Of a DNA stretch of 10,121 nucleotides, positions 1 to 6,888 are shown one piece after another. Below the pieces are notes generated by a model. It did not search any database, was not told the DNA's origin, and worked only from the letters and a program-made list of their open reading frames with translations. The translations under genes and the position numbers were made by a program. This DNA is from an uncultured bacterium (lineage in GTDB: Bacteria > Bacillota > Clostridia > Lachnospirales > Lachnospiraceae): contig CAJMON010000093.1 of NCBI GenBank assembly GCA_905214955.1, positions 1 to 10,121 of the forward strand. Reading direction: 5' to 3'. How positions within the stretch are numbered: the first letter of the stretch is position 1; the number at the start of each line of letters is the position of its first letter.

Positions 1-54
1 AAAGATAAAAAGAGGAAACAAGATAAAACGAAAAAAATACAGCAAATGGCGAAT

Positions 55-83
55 TTGCACATTTCAGACAATTACACTAATAT
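55..83 (+). promoter_or_regulatory. Probable sigma-A promoter of groESL
   Basis: A possible -35 box TTGCAC (55-60) is followed after 17 bp by a possible -10 box TAATAT (78-83). Each matches the consensus only partly (3 of 6 and 4 of 6). The spacing is ideal, and the predicted start near position 90 falls just before the CIRCE operator, the usual arrangement for HrcA-controlled groE promoters. The A-rich stretch at 1-40 could act as an UP element. The exact boxes are inferred. Confidence 0.5.
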
Positions 84-94
84 AAGGACAACGG

Positions 95-121
95 TTAGCA
101 CTCGATGAAAGTGAGTGCTAA
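95..121 (+). promoter_or_regulatory. CIRCE operator (HrcA binding site)
   Basis: TTAGCACTC (95-103), a 9-nt spacer (104-112) and GAGTGCTAA (113-121) form the perfect CIRCE inverted repeat. In Firmicutes this is the binding site of the heat-shock repressor HrcA, whose activity depends on the GroE chaperonin itself. It lies between the probable promoter and the groES ribosome binding site, so it would act as a DNA operator and would also be part of the transcript leader. The hrcA gene is not in this window. Confidence 0.97.
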
Positions 122-171
122 TAACCACAAATTAGAATTTAAAACGAGAGTTTCTCAAGGAGGAATCGATT

Positions 172-456
172 ATGAAGTTAGTTCCATTAGGTGACAGAGT
201 TGTATTAAAGCAGTTTGAAGCAGAAGAGACCACAAAATCCGGCATCATCCTGACCAGCAAGACTCAGGAAAAACCTCAGGAAGCAGAAGTTGTTGCAGTA
301 GGACCGGGCGGAATGGTTGATGGAAAAGAAGTCACCATGCAGGTAAAAGCAGGAGATAAAGTAATCTACTCCAAATATGCCGGAAACGAAGTAAAACTTG
401 GTGATGAGGAATACATCATTGTAAAACAGAGTGACATTCTGGCAGTTGTAGAATAA
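172..456 (+). CDS. groES: Co-chaperonin GroES (Hsp10)
   Basis: This 94-residue protein has the full usual length of GroES. GroES forms the seven-membered lid of the GroEL folding chamber in the cytoplasm. The N-terminal strand (KLVPLGDRVVLK, residues 2-13) is typical. The mobile loop at about residues 17-32 carries the hydrophobic tripeptide IIL (25-27) that docks on GroEL. The roof-loop glycines VGPGG (43-47) and the C-terminal EYIIVKQSDILAVVE region are also typical. The ATG at 172 is supported by AAGGAGG (157-163), 8 nt upstream. The gene is first in a CIRCE-controlled operon, with groEL starting 59 nt after its stop codon. Identity is certain from the sequence; repression by HrcA is inferred from CIRCE. 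Confidence 0.98.
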   Translation: MKLVPLGDRVVLKQFEAEETTKSGIILTSKTQEKPQEAEVVAVGPGGMVDGKEVTMQVKAGDKVIYSKYAGNEVKLGDEEYIIVKQSDILAVVE

Positions 457-515
457 TTAAGATAACATCGTTTCAATTTGAATCGTATCATAGAGAGAGC
501 AGGAGGCAATGTATC

Positions 516-2141
516 ATGGCAAAGGAAATTAAATACGGCACAGAAGCAAGAGCAGCACTGGAAGCCGGCGTAGACAAATTAGCAAATACCGTAAAGGTTA
601 CTTTAGGACCGAAAGGAAGAAACGTTGTTCTGGATAAACAGTACGGCGCTCCGCTGATCACCAACGATGGTGTTACCATTGCAAAAGAAGTAGAGCTGGA
701 AGATGCATTCGAAAACATGGGTGCACAGCTGGTAAAAGAAGTAGCTACTAAGACCAACGATGTAGCTGGTGATGGCACCACCACTGCTACCGTTCTGGCA
801 CAGGCTATGATCAAAGAAGGTATGAAGAACCTGGAAGCAGGCGCAAATCCCATCGTTCTGCGTAAAGGTATGAAGAAAGCAACTCAGACTGCTGTAGATG
901 CAATCGCAGCTATGAGCAGCAAAGTAAACGGAAAAGCTCAGATGGCAAGAGTTGCAGCAATTTCCGCAGGAGATGACGAAGTAGGAAACATGGTTGCAGA
1001 TGCTATGGAAAAAGTTTCCAATGACGGTGTAATCACCATCGAAGAGTCCAAGACCATGAAGACAGAGCTGGATCTGGTAGAAGGTATGCAGTTTGACAGA
1101 GGTTATATCTCCGCTTACATGGCTACCGATATGGAGAAAATGGAAGCTGTTCTGGATGATCCCTGCATCCTGATCACAGATAAGAAGATTTCCAACATTC
1201 AGGAGATTCTTCCGTTACTGGAGCAGATCGTTCAGGCAGGCAGAAAACTGCTGATCATCGCTGAGGATATCGAAGGCGAAGCACTGACCACCCTGATCGT
1301 AAACAAACTGCGTGGTACTTTCCAGGTTGTTGGCGTAAAGGCACCGGGTTATGGTGACAGAAGAAAAGAAATGCTGCAGGATATCGCTATTCTGACCGGC
1401 GGCCAGGTAATTTCTGAAGAAGTAGGCCTGGAGCTGAAAGAAGCTACCATGGATATGCTGGGTCATGCAAAATCTGTAAAGGTTCAGAAAGAGACCACCG
1501 TAATTGTAGATGGCGCTGGTGACAAAGAAGCCATTAAAGCACGTGTAGGCCAGATCAAATCCGCTATTGAGACCACCACTTCTGAGTTTGACAAAGAAAA
1601 ACTTCAGGAGAGACTGGCAAAACTGGCTGGCGGTGTTGCAGTGATCCGTGTAGGTGCTGCTACAGAAACTGAAATGAAAGAAGCAAAACTTCGTATGGAA
1701 GATGCTTTAAATGCAACCAGAGCAGCTGTAGAAGAAGGTATCGTAGCTGGCGGCGGTTCTGCTTACATCCATGCTTCAAAAGAAGTGGCAAAACTGGTAG
1801 ACAGCCTGGAAGGTGATGAGAAGACTGGTGCAAAAGTGATCCTGAAAGCACTGGAAGCTCCTCTGAAACAGATCGTTGCAAACGCAGGTCTGGAAGGCGC
1901 TGTTGTTGTAAATAAAGTAAGAGAGTCTCATACAGGTATCGGTTTTGATGCTTACAATGAGGAATATGTAGATATGGTAGAAAAGGGAATTCTGGATCCG
2001 GCAAAGGTTACCAGAAGCGCACTGCAGAACGCAACCAGCGTAGCTGCCACCTTCCTGACTACAGAATCCTGTGTGGCAAATATCAAAGAAGAAACTCCGG
2101 CCGCACCGGCAGGTGGAGCTGGCGGAATGGGAATGATGTAA
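516..2141 (+). CDS. groEL: Chaperonin GroEL (Hsp60)
   Basis: This 541-residue protein is a full-length group I chaperonin, which folds non-native proteins in an ATP-driven double ring capped by GroES. The N-terminal equatorial region shows VTLGPKGRNVVLD (28-40) and the ATPase signature GDGTTTAT (85-92). D51 in NDGVTIA and D396 in DALNATRAAVEEG match the catalytic aspartates known from E. coli GroEL (D52 and D398). The apical domain lies in about residues 190-370. The protein ends in a Gly-Met-rich tail (GGAGGMGMM), usual for the family. The ATG at 516 follows AGGAGG (501-506) by 9 nt. There is no terminator between groES and groEL, so the two are co-transcribed from the CIRCE-controlled promoter. 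Nothing is truncated. Confidence 0.99.
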   Translation: MAKEIKYGTEARAALEAGVDKLANTVKVTLGPKGRNVVLDKQYGAPLITNDGVTIAKEVELEDAFENMGAQLVKEVATKTNDVAGDGTTTATVLAQAMIKEGMKNLEAGANPIVLRKGMKKATQTAVDAIAAMSSKVNGKAQMARVAAISAGDDEVGNMVADAMEKVSNDGVITIEESKTMKTELDLVEGMQFDRGYISAYMATDMEKMEAVLDDPCILITDKKISNIQEILPLLEQIVQAGRKLLIIAEDIEGEALTTLIVNKLRGTFQVVGVKAPGYGDRRKEMLQDIAILTGGQVISEEVGLELKEATMDMLGHAKSVKVQKETTVIVDGAGDKEAIKARVGQIKSAIETTTSEFDKEKLQERLAKLAGGVAVIRVGAATETEMKEAKLRMEDALNATRAAVEEGIVAGGGSAYIHASKEVAKLVDSLEGDEKTGAKVILKALEAPLKQIVANAGLEGAVVVNKVRESHTGIGFDAYNEEYVDMVEKGILDPAKVTRSALQNATSVAATFLTTESCVANIKEETPAAPAGGAGGMGMM

Positions 2142-2184
2142 TTTCCCATAAAAAGAGCCGGTCTGTAGAATAGACAAAGGCCTT

Positions 2185-2219
2185 CAGGCGGGTATCGTGT
2201 TATGCACGGTACCCGCCTG
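2185..2219 (+). terminator. Strong hairpin after groEL, probable terminator
   Basis: Arms at 2185-2199 (CAGGCGGGTATCGTG) and 2205-2219 pair over 15 bp, with one G-U wobble and a 5-nt loop TTATG. The stem starts 44 nt after the groEL stop. The downstream sequence (CTTGTATAAAGG) has no real T-run. It may therefore be an imperfect intrinsic terminator, a partial terminator or a 3' stabilising hairpin. Confidence 0.6.
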
Positions 2220-2272
2220 CTTGTATAAAGGAATTAATATTTTCTTTACTTCCATTCTGGGAGAAAGTGGGG

Positions 2273-2278
2273 TATAAT
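2273..2278 (+). promoter_or_regulatory. Perfect -10 box upstream of the membrane-protein gene
   Basis: TATAAT (2273-2278) lies about 50 nt before the ATG at 2327. No good -35 box is found at 16-18 bp; TTTACT (2245-2250) is too far away at 22 bp. A promoter here would give a leader of about 40 nt. It also argues against the longer in-frame start at 2267, because that start would lie upstream of the mRNA 5' end. Confidence 0.4.
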
Positions 2279-2326
2279 AAAAACAAATACAACAAACCCT
2301 TCATAAGGGGAACACAGGAGGAAACC

Positions 2327-2827
2327 ATGAGTGAGTCATACGTAGAGCTTTTGGTGAAAAAAAAGAAAACGCCAAAAGACAGCATTTTAAAAGGACTGAT
2401 GATCGCAGGAATTGTGATCCTTGTTCTGATCGGACTGGTGATACCCCTTGTTCTGATCGCAGCCATTGCTCTGGGCGTGCTGGCATATTTTAAAATGCCT
2501 GGGCTGGATCTGGAATTCGAGTATCTGTATGTAAATGGTGAGCTGGACATTGACAAGATCATGTCCAAGGTAAAAAGAAAACGGGTAGGCAGCTTTGACA
2601 TCAGCAAAGCAGAGATGGTAGCGCCTGTCAAGTCCCATGAACTGGACTATTACCGCCAGAGCAAAGATATGAAAGTAGTAGACTGCTCCTCAGGAGAAGA
2701 CCATGCCAATGTCTATGGTATGGTCATCAAGGATGAAAAAGGCATGAAGCTGGTGCTGTTCGAGCCGAATCAGGAGATTCTGGACGATATGAGAAGAATT
2801 GCACCGAGAAAGGTCAAATTTAGTTGA
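2327..2827 (+). CDS. Small membrane protein, DUF6106-like, function unknown
   Basis: This is a 166-residue protein. A short charged N-terminus (SESYVELLVKKKKTPKD) precedes two hydrophobic segments at about residues 20-39 and 41-56, broken by a proline at 40, so it probably forms a membrane hairpin. The soluble C-terminal part begins with GLDLEFEYLYVNGELDIDKIM (59-79) and a basic KVKRKR stretch (81-86). That pattern reminds me of the clostridial DUF6106 family; the assignment is from memory, and no biochemical role is known to me. The start at 2327 is chosen because AGGAGG (2316-2321) lies 5 nt upstream. An earlier in-frame ATG at 2267 has no comparable site and lies upstream of the -10 box. 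The gene sits between groEL and guaB, and its stop codon is part of the guaB -35 box. Confidence 0.85.
   Translation: MSESYVELLVKKKKTPKDSILKGLMIAGIVILVLIGLVIPLVLIAAIALGVLAYFKMPGLDLEFEYLYVNGELDIDKIMSKVKRKRVGSFDISKAEMVAPVKSHELDYYRQSKDMKVVDCSSGEDHANVYGMVIKDEKGMKLVLFEPNQEILDDMRRIAPRKVKFS
2419..2459 (+). repeat. Short in-frame direct repeat within the membrane segment
   Basis: CCTTGTTCTGATCG occurs at 2419-2432 and again at 2446-2459. The offset is exactly 27 nt (9 codons), so both copies encode the same residues (LVLI) in the two hydrophobic helices. Similarity does not extend beyond the 14 nt. Confidence 0.6.
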
Positions 2828-2852
2828 CAGAACTTCCCTTTTTTGATAGACT
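2824..2852 (+). promoter_or_regulatory. guaB promoter, sigma-A type
   Basis: A perfect -35 box TTGACA (2824-2829) and a -10 box TAGACT (2847-2852; 4 of 6) are separated by an optimal 17 bp. The -35 box includes the TGA stop (2825-2827) of the preceding gene. Transcription should begin near 2859, leaving a guaB leader of only about 33 nt. That is too short for a guanine riboswitch. Confidence 0.75.
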
Positions 2853-2858
2853 ATCAAA
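2842..2858. promoter_or_regulatory. Perfect palindrome over the guaB -10 box, probable operator
   Basis: TTTGATAG (2842-2849), a single central A (2850) and CTATCAAA (2851-2858) form a perfect 8+1+8 palindrome. It covers the whole -10 box and ends at the predicted transcription start. Such a position is typical of a repressor site for a dimeric helix-turn-helix regulator. I do not recognise the motif as the PurR box of Bacillus or Lactococcus, and the regulator is not in the window. Confidence 0.55.
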
Positions 2859-2891
2859 TTACAGAATATAAGAAAGAGAGGAAGAAAGAAA

Positions 2892-4346
2892 ATGGGTACG
2901 ATTATTGGAGAAGGTATTACATTTGATGATGTACTGCTGGTTCCTGCATACTCTGAAGTGATTCCGAATCAGGTAGATCTTTCCACTACTCTGACGAAGA
3001 CTATCAAGCTGAATATTCCGATGATGAGCGCCGGAATGGACACCGTTACAGAGCATCGTATGGCGATTGCAATGGCACGTCAGGGCGGTATCGGTATCAT
3101 TCACAAGAACATGAGTATTGAGGCACAGGCAGATGAGGTGGACAAGGTAAAACGTTCAGAAAACGGCGTTATTACAGATCCCTTCTATCTTTCCCCAGAG
3201 CACACTCTGGCTGATGCCAATGAACTGATGGCTAAATTCCGCATTTCTGGTGTACCGATCACGGAAAATGGAAAACTGGTAGGTATCATTACCAACCGTG
3301 ACCTGAAGTTTGAAACAGATTTTACAAAGAAGATCAAGGAATCCATGACCTCAGAAGGACTGGTGACTGCTAAAGTAGGCATTACCCTGGAAGAGGCAAA
3401 GAAAATCCTCGCAAAGGCCAGAAAAGAAAAGCTTCCTATCGTGGATGATGACTTTAACCTCAAAGGCCTGATTACCATCAAGGATATTGAAAAACAGATT
3501 AAGTACCCATTATCTGCAAAGGACTCTCAGGGCCGTCTGCTCTGCGGAGCTGCTGTGGGCATTACTGCAAACGTGCTGGAGCGTGTAGAAGCGCTGGTAA
3601 ATGCACATGTGGACGTTGTAGTCTTAGATTCCGCTCATGGACATTCTATGAACGTCATCAATTGCGTAAAGATGATCAAAGAGAAATATCCGGATCTTCC
3701 GGTAATCGCTGGAAACGTTGCTACCGGAGAAGCAACCAGAGCACTGATTGAAGCTGGTGTGGATGCTGTTAAGGTAGGTATCGGACCGGGTTCCATTTGT
3801 ACGACCCGTGTGGTAGCCGGTATCGGTGTTCCGCAGATCACCGCTGTTATGAACTGCTACGAAGTAGCAAAAGAATATGGTGTGCCCATTATCGCTGACG
3901 GTGGCATCAAGTATTCCGGAGATATGACCAAGGCCATCGCAGCAGGTGCCAATGTCTGCATGATGGGAAGCATATTTGCAGGATGTGATGAGAGCCCGGG
4001 AACTTTCGAACTGTATCAGGGAAGAAAATACAAAGTATACCGCGGTATGGGTTCTATTGCAGCCATGGAAAATGGAAGCAAGGATCGTTATTTCCAGAGT
4101 GGAGCTAAGAAACTGGTTCCGGAAGGCGTAGAGGGCCGCGTGGCATACAAAGGAAGTGTAGAGGATACGGTATTCCAGCTGATGGGCGGCTTACGTTCCG
4201 GTATGGGTTACTGTGGAACCAAAACCATCGAGGAGCTGAAGCAGAACGGAAGATTTGTCAAGATCTCTGCTGCATCCTTAAAAGAGAGCCATCCTCACGA
4301 CATTCATATTACAAAAGAAGCACCGAACTACAGCGTGGACGAATAA
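2892..4346 (+). CDS. guaB: Inosine-5'-monophosphate dehydrogenase
   Basis: IMPDH oxidises IMP to XMP with NAD+, the committed step of guanine nucleotide synthesis in the cytoplasm. At 484 residues it has the usual bacterial length. The TIM barrel opens with ITFDDVLLVPAYSEV (9-23). A CBS pair is inserted at about residues 95-205, with halves around SPEHTLADANELMAKFRISGVP and MTSEGLVTAKVGITLEEAKK. The catalytic loop GPGSICTTRVVAG (298-310) carries nucleophile C303. The IMP phosphate and base contacts ADGGIKYSGD (335-344) and MMGSIFAG (357-364) follow, and the mobile flap contains R399 in KDRYFQ. The ATG at 2892 has only a weak purine-rich site (GAGAGG near 2876-2881). Clostridia often carry groESL next to guaB, from memory, which fits this order. 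No guaA is visible here. Confidence 0.98.
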   Translation: MGTIIGEGITFDDVLLVPAYSEVIPNQVDLSTTLTKTIKLNIPMMSAGMDTVTEHRMAIAMARQGGIGIIHKNMSIEAQADEVDKVKRSENGVITDPFYLSPEHTLADANELMAKFRISGVPITENGKLVGIITNRDLKFETDFTKKIKESMTSEGLVTAKVGITLEEAKKILAKARKEKLPIVDDDFNLKGLITIKDIEKQIKYPLSAKDSQGRLLCGAAVGITANVLERVEALVNAHVDVVVLDSAHGHSMNVINCVKMIKEKYPDLPVIAGNVATGEATRALIEAGVDAVKVGIGPGSICTTRVVAGIGVPQITAVMNCYEVAKEYGVPIIADGGIKYSGDMTKAIAAGANVCMMGSIFAGCDESPGTFELYQGRKYKVYRGMGSIAAMENGSKDRYFQSGAKKLVPEGVEGRVAYKGSVEDTVFQLMGGLRSGMGYCGTKTIEELKQNGRFVKISAASLKESHPHDIHITKEAPNYSVDE

Positions 4347-4358
4347 GAGCCAGACTGC

Positions 4359-4400
4359 AAAGCCTGCCGGCAGGAATTTCTGCCGACAGGCTTTTTCTTT
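4359..4400 (+). terminator. Intrinsic terminator of guaB
   Basis: Arms at 4359-4373 (AAAGCCTGCCGGCAG) and 4380-4394 (CTGCCGACAGGCTTT) pair over 15 positions, with a single C-A mismatch and a 6-nt loop GAATTT. A T-rich tail at 4392-4400 (TTTTTCTTT) follows. It starts 13 nt after the guaB stop and is the best terminator in the window. Confidence 0.92.
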
Positions 4401-4415
4401 GCCAGGCATCTCAAC

Positions 4416-4436
4416 AATTGGTCCAGTGAACCAATT
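4416..4436. promoter_or_regulatory. Operator-like inverted repeat upstream of the amidase promoter
   Basis: AATTGGT (4416-4422) and ACCAATT (4430-4436) are perfect inverted arms around the 7-nt spacer CCAGTGA. It lies 26 bp upstream of the -35 box at 4463. The TTGGT/ACCAA half-sites resemble those bound by some GntR-family regulators, but the 7-nt spacing differs from the PdhR type as I know it. Its role is inferred from shape and position only. Confidence 0.35.
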
Positions 4437-4462
4437 TTGATTCTTCAATTTTCATACAACGC

Positions 4463-4491
4463 TTGCCGGATACAGAAAAATCAGGTATACT
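4463..4491 (+). promoter_or_regulatory. Promoter of the amidase-methyltransferase-pepF operon
   Basis: TTGCCG (4463-4468; 4 of 6) and TATACT (4486-4491; 5 of 6) are separated by 17 bp. Transcription would start near 4498, giving a leader of about 35 nt before the ATG at 4533. The guaB terminator lies upstream, so this is the likely source of transcription for the next four genes. Confidence 0.7.
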
Positions 4492-4532
4492 CAAAAACAG
4501 GGAAGAGAGGAAGATACAAAGGAGATGTTCCG

Positions 4533-5360
4533 ATGTCGGAGAAAAACAAAAGAGAGACTTCCAAACAAGAAGGAAAAAAGAGCCCTAGAAAAAGATTGAC
4601 CTATGAGGAAAGAAAAAAGCGGAGAAAGCAGGAAGTATTTCTGGAATGGGTGATTTTAGGTATTCTGGTGTTTGGTGCGGCAGCCATTGCCCTGGCTTTT
4701 CAGTACCGCAGCCGGAAACTTCAGGAAGCTATGGCGCCTGTGGAGCAAAACACAGAGGCTGGATCAGATGCTTCCGGCGCTTGGGAGACAGAAGGCACTT
4801 CTGATATAGTCAGCGCAGGCGGAGATGAAGATGGTATCACAGTTCCAAGGCCGGACATTGGCGTGCAGCTTCTGACGGTCAATCCAAATTCCAGGCCTGG
4901 AATTCCCACAGACCCCATTAATGCCATTGTGATTCATTATCTGGCCAATCCAGGGACCACAGCCCAGCAGAACCGGGATTATTTTGAGAGTTTGAAAGAC
5001 TTGAATACGGAGAAAATCAGCAGCAATTTTGTGATCGGTCTGGAAGGGGAGATTATTCAGTGCGTTCCTACTTCCGAAATGGCCTATGCGTCCAACAGCC
5101 GGAATCAGGATACCGTTTCCATTGAAAACTGTCATCCGGATGAGACGGGAAAATTTAATGACAGCACGTACAATTCTCTGGTGCATCTGACAGCGTATCT
5201 GTGTGATAAATTTGATCTGGATCCAGAAAACGGCGGGGTGATCCGCCACTATGATGTGACCGGAAAAGACTGCCCCCGGTATTTTGTCCAGAATCCGGAT
5301 GCATGGCAGCAGTTCTTGACGGATGTGGCTGATTATATGCGGGAATACGGGGCATTATAA
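4533..5360 (+). CDS. Membrane-anchored N-acetylmuramoyl-L-alanine amidase (Amidase_2/PGRP fold)
   Basis: This 275-residue protein probably cleaves the bond between N-acetylmuramic acid and L-alanine in peptidoglycan, outside the cell. A very basic cytoplasmic N-terminus (about 1-35) is followed by one hydrophobic segment (about 36-57) with no clear cleavage site, so I infer a membrane anchor. A Ser/Gly/Asp/Glu-rich linker (about 65-105) leads to the amidase domain (about 110-270). Zinc ligands are read as H135 (VIHYLA), H239 (RHYDVTG) and C247 (KDCP). The H-x5-K-x-C spacing equals that of T7 lysozyme H122, K128 and C130. E198 in VSIENCHP is a candidate catalytic residue. The ATG at 4533 follows AAAGGAG (4518-4524) by 8 nt. 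An in-frame TTG at 4437 lies upstream of the promoter and is rejected. The next gene starts 16 nt after the stop. No separate cell-wall-binding domain is present. Confidence 0.9.
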   Translation: MSEKNKRETSKQEGKKSPRKRLTYEERKKRRKQEVFLEWVILGILVFGAAAIALAFQYRSRKLQEAMAPVEQNTEAGSDASGAWETEGTSDIVSAGGDEDGITVPRPDIGVQLLTVNPNSRPGIPTDPINAIVIHYLANPGTTAQQNRDYFESLKDLNTEKISSNFVIGLEGEIIQCVPTSEMAYASNSRNQDTVSIENCHPDETGKFNDSTYNSLVHLTAYLCDKFDLDPENGGVIRHYDVTGKDCPRYFVQNPDAWQQFLTDVADYMREYGAL

Positions 5361-5376
5361 AGGAGAGGAGAAACAA

Positions 5377-6873
5377 ATGGGAGAATCAAGATACGAACAG
5401 ATCCGGCTTGGAAAAAATATCCGGGCCAATCTGATTGAGTTAAAGCAGGAAATACGGGAAGAGGCAAAAAAACGCCGTCTGGCTTACGAAACAGGAGGAG
5501 ATTATTCTGTCTTTTTCGGGCTTCTTAAAAATGGAGATCCGAAAGTACGGAAAAATGCAGCGTTGATTCTGGGTGAAATGGAATGTGAGGACGCGGCAGA
5601 ACCACTGTTTGAGGCATACCAGAAGGAAGAAACCTTATTTGTACGCAGCGCATATTTAAAAGCTCTGGAGGCTTATGACTGCGGAAACATGGTTCCGGAA
5701 CTGAAGCTGTGCCTGGAAAAACTGGATGCCAGAGAAGTACCGCCGGAGGAAGAAAAGCACAGAAGAGAAGAGGCGGGAGCCCTGCAGAAGCTGCTCTTAA
5801 AGCAGGAAAAGCAGAAAAAACACCGCTTTACCGGATTTGATGAACGGCTGGAGGTGATCCTTCTGACCAACCGTCTTCACCGTGAAGTGACCCTTGATCT
5901 GATTGAACAAGCAGAGGCGGCAGAAAAAACAGCCCTGCTGGCAGGAGGTGTGCGTGTCCTTACCACAAACTTGCATAAAATCTGTGAAATCCGGACCTGG
6001 TCTGAAATGCTGTTTCCCATTCCAGGAGCCAGAATGATTTCCCTTGATGAGAAAAAAGGCGCTTCAGAGCTGGCCGTTTACATGGTCCGCTTCCTGAAAA
6101 AAGTGCATGAGGGAAGTGCCGCTTTCCGTTTTCGAATCGATTTAAAACAGAAAAAAGATGAAAAGGCAGATGGAACCTATATTCGGAAATTTGCAGCAGA
6201 GCTGGAGCGTGCTTCCGGAAGAATGCTGGTAAACAGCACCGATGAGTATGAAGTTGAATTACGGCTGTTACAGAGCAGGAAAGAAGGATGGATTCCGGTG
6301 CTGAAGCTTCATTCCCTGGCAGACAGACGGTTCCTTTACCGCAGCCAGGTAACGGCGGCCTCTATTGCACCGGCAAACGCAGCCCTGATTCTGGAGCTGT
6401 CCAGAGAATGGCTGACAAAGGGTGCCCAGGTGTTAGACCCATTCTGCGGCGTGGGGACTATGCTGGTGGAACGAACCAAGATCCTTCCGGCAGATCCTCT
6501 TTACGGTGTGGATGTGTACGGAGAGGCCATTGAGAAAGGCAGAGAAAACGCAGAGCTGGCTGGGATTCCCATTCATTTTATCAACCGGGATATTTTGGAC
6601 TTTACCCATGACTATCTGTTTGACGAGATCATTTCCGATATGCCGGGAACCGGGCGCAGCAAAGACAAAGGCCAGATTCTGGATCTGTATGAGCGGTTTT
6701 TAAAGAAGGTGCCGCAGTTTTTGAAAAACCATGGAATCTGCGTACTGTATACCGCGGAAGCTGACGTGCTGAAATGGTGTGTGGAAGCGTGTGAATATTT
6801 AAATGTCTGCAAAGAAGCAGTGATCAATGAGCGGACAGGAAGCACCCTGTTTGTGTTACGTTATGAGAAATAA
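5377..6873 (+). CDS. HEAT-repeat protein fused to a TRM11/UPF0020-type SAM methyltransferase
   Basis: This 498-residue protein is probably an RNA methyltransferase; its substrate is unknown. An N-terminal helical part (about 40-115) looks like HEAT repeats (DPKVRKNAALILGEM; LFVRSAYLKALEAY). A charged linker (about 115-150) and a middle region (about 155-310) follow, the latter placed like the THUMP or ferredoxin-like part of TRM11/RlmKL relatives. The C-terminal Rossmann domain begins with YRSQVTAASIAPANAALILEL (321-341) and SAM motif I, LDPFCGVGTML (353-363). GVDVYGEAIEKGRENAE (377-393) follows, with an acidic residue probably binding the SAM ribose. Motif IV reads SDMPGTG (420-426), where relatives have [D/N]PP[Y/F]. 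The ATG at 5377 follows GGAGAGGAG (5362-5370) by 6 nt; an earlier in-frame ATG at 5323 overlaps the amidase gene and lacks such a site. pepF starts 15 nt downstream. Confidence 0.85.
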   Translation: MGESRYEQIRLGKNIRANLIELKQEIREEAKKRRLAYETGGDYSVFFGLLKNGDPKVRKNAALILGEMECEDAAEPLFEAYQKEETLFVRSAYLKALEAYDCGNMVPELKLCLEKLDAREVPPEEEKHRREEAGALQKLLLKQEKQKKHRFTGFDERLEVILLTNRLHREVTLDLIEQAEAAEKTALLAGGVRVLTTNLHKICEIRTWSEMLFPIPGARMISLDEKKGASELAVYMVRFLKKVHEGSAAFRFRIDLKQKKDEKADGTYIRKFAAELERASGRMLVNSTDEYEVELRLLQSRKEGWIPVLKLHSLADRRFLYRSQVTAASIAPANAALILELSREWLTKGAQVLDPFCGVGTMLVERTKILPADPLYGVDVYGEAIEKGRENAELAGIPIHFINRDILDFTHDYLFDEIISDMPGTGRSKDKGQILDLYERFLKKVPQFLKNHGICVLYTAEADVLKWCVEACEYLNVCKEAVINERTGSTLFVLRYEK

Positions 6874-6888
6874 AAAGGAGAATGAAAG

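Noticed and set aside
488..853. 121-codon open frame on the minus strand inside groEL
   Set aside because: It lies antisense to a strongly conserved chaperonin frame, has no ribosome binding site, and its composition follows from groEL codon use.
1660..2177. Several overlapping minus-strand open frames across the 3' half of groEL
   Set aside because: They are shadows of groEL: low-complexity Leu/Gln or Ser/Cys-rich translations without recognisable motifs.
2859..2891. Possible guanine riboswitch before guaB
   Set aside because: The transcribed leader is only about 33 nt, and the purine-aptamer loops and stems are absent.
4437..4532. N-terminal extension of the amidase from a TTG codon
   Set aside because: The extension covers the -35/-10 promoter boxes and has no ribosome binding site; the ATG at 4533 has a good one.
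5323..5376. N-terminal extension of the methyltransferase into the amidase gene
   Set aside because: It would overlap the amidase by 38 nt without a ribosome binding site, while the ATG at 5377 has a clear one.
6288..6703. Plus-strand open frames of 81 and 65 codons inside the methyltransferase gene
   Set aside because: They are out-of-frame readings of a conserved domain without ribosome binding sites.
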